DNA of 6,271 nt, taken from NCBI GenBank assembly GCA_031417525.1, contig JANOVT010000051.1, forward strand, positions 1-6,271, read 5' to 3'. This DNA is from JAIBBG01 sp031417525 (GTDB taxonomy: Bacteria > Bacteroidota > Bacteroidia > Flavobacteriales_D > Sanyastnellaceae). Of the stretch, positions 6,088-6,271 are shown in pieces. Positions within the stretch are counted from its first letter, which is position 1; each line of letters begins with the position of its first letter. Position numbers and translations under genes: made by a program. A model generated the notes under the pieces. It did not search any database. It was not told the origin of the DNA and saw only the letters and a program-made list of their open reading frames with translations.

Positions 6088-6124
6088 TTTTTTAACCAAT
6101 GTCCGTTTTCTTTTTGGTAAAAAA
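6088..6124. terminator. A/T-rich hairpin after paaY, possible terminator
   Basis: TTTTTT plus ACCAA-type arms at 6088-6099 pair with TTGGT followed by six A at 6114-6124: 11 base pairs, one bulged A at 6094, and a 14-base loop. A run of A/T on both outer sides would place U-runs in either transcript, so it could serve paaY and the converging gene on the other strand. The stem has only two G-C pairs and the loop is large, so it is a weak candidate. Confidence 0.35.
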
Positions 6125-6167
6125 TTGTTGGATGCTTTCTTAGGATATCGATAAAATTTCAAATGCA

Positions 6168-6271
6168 TTAGTTGGCACTTAAAGTATCCTGATCCATTTC
6201 ACGAAGTGTTTGCGTGAGTGATTTTTCAAACTCTCCGAATCTCGGCTCCTCGGCGAATCTCGGCGCGAAAT
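6168..6271 (-). CDS. C-terminal end of an unidentified minus-strand gene
   Basis: One minus-strand frame stays open from the window edge to a TAA at 6168-6170, giving 33 residues that end FEKSLTQTLREMDQDTLSAN. The composition, rich in charged and polar residues with a predicted short helix, looks like a soluble protein tail. Near the edge PRFAEE is followed by PRFGEF, reflecting an 18-base direct repeat in the DNA. The gene would converge on paaY, with the hairpin at 6088-6124 between them. The family cannot be recognised from this piece, and the opposite strand is also open here, so the call is tentative. Confidence 0.4.
   Translation of the reverse strand, partial: FAPRFAEEPRFGEFEKSLTQTLREMDQDTLSAN
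6236..6264. repeat. Direct repeat CGAATCTCGGC at the right edge
   Basis: The 11-mer CGAATCTCGGC occurs at 6236-6246 and again at 6254-6264, an 18-base period. A period that is a multiple of three fits a small in-frame duplication within the partial minus-strand gene. The repeat may continue past the window. Confidence 0.6.

Noticed and set aside
6213..6271. A plus-strand frame open to the right edge from a GTG at about 6213
   Set aside because: It has no promoter or ribosome binding signal, would need a GTG start, and the opposite strand gives a more protein-like tail with a stop; the choice is not certain.

Overview
The window looks like a piece of a Bacteroidota (Bacteroidetes) chromosome, possibly a whole short metagenomic contig. 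The evidence is moderate GC, genes without clear Shine-Dalgarno sequences, promoter boxes of the TAnnTTTG type characteristic of this phylum, an outer-membrane (lipid A) gene, and proteins that read like Bacteroidota family members. No mobile element, tRNA, rRNA or CRISPR array was seen, and no stretch above 300 bases lacks a gene.

Left half (1-4124, all on the minus strand; transcription runs right to left): surE (nucleotidase) overlaps a small three-helix membrane protein by 4 bases. After 40 bases comes lpxB (lipid-A-disaccharide synthase, TTG start), and after another 37 bases a secreted SpoIID/LytB-type peptidoglycan enzyme. This reads as a cell-envelope operon fired from a near-leaderless promoter just upstream of surE. 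A 129-base gap with two small inverted repeats follows, then a secreted PDZ-domain protein. Its PDZ domain breaks off in mid-fold at about base 91, where the sequence becomes, in another frame, the N-terminal Rossmann motif of a FabG-like reductase. This is either a real deletion junction or an assembly chimera.

Right half (4265-6072, plus strand): a 3-oxoadipyl-CoA/acetyl-CoA thiolase (paaJ/pcaF type) is followed after 8 bases by a paaY-type hexapeptide-repeat protein of the gamma-carbonic-anhydrase fold. Together they point to the lower part of phenylacetyl-CoA catabolism: the thiolase cleaves the final beta-ketoacyl-CoA and PaaY acts as a rescue thioesterase. The other paa genes are not in the window. 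The thiolase and surE are divergent from a 140-base intergenic region holding two promoter-like boxes, a tandem ATTCGAA repeat and a 9-bp inverted repeat.

Right edge (6073-6271): a weak A/T-rich terminator-like hairpin follows paaY, then an apparent 33-residue C-terminal end of an unidentified minus-strand gene containing a small internal repeat. No clearly novel system is present. The most unusual points are the broken PDZ/FabG junction, the SpoIID enzyme tied to the surE-lpxB operon, the small membrane protein coupled to surE, and the structured divergent promoter region.
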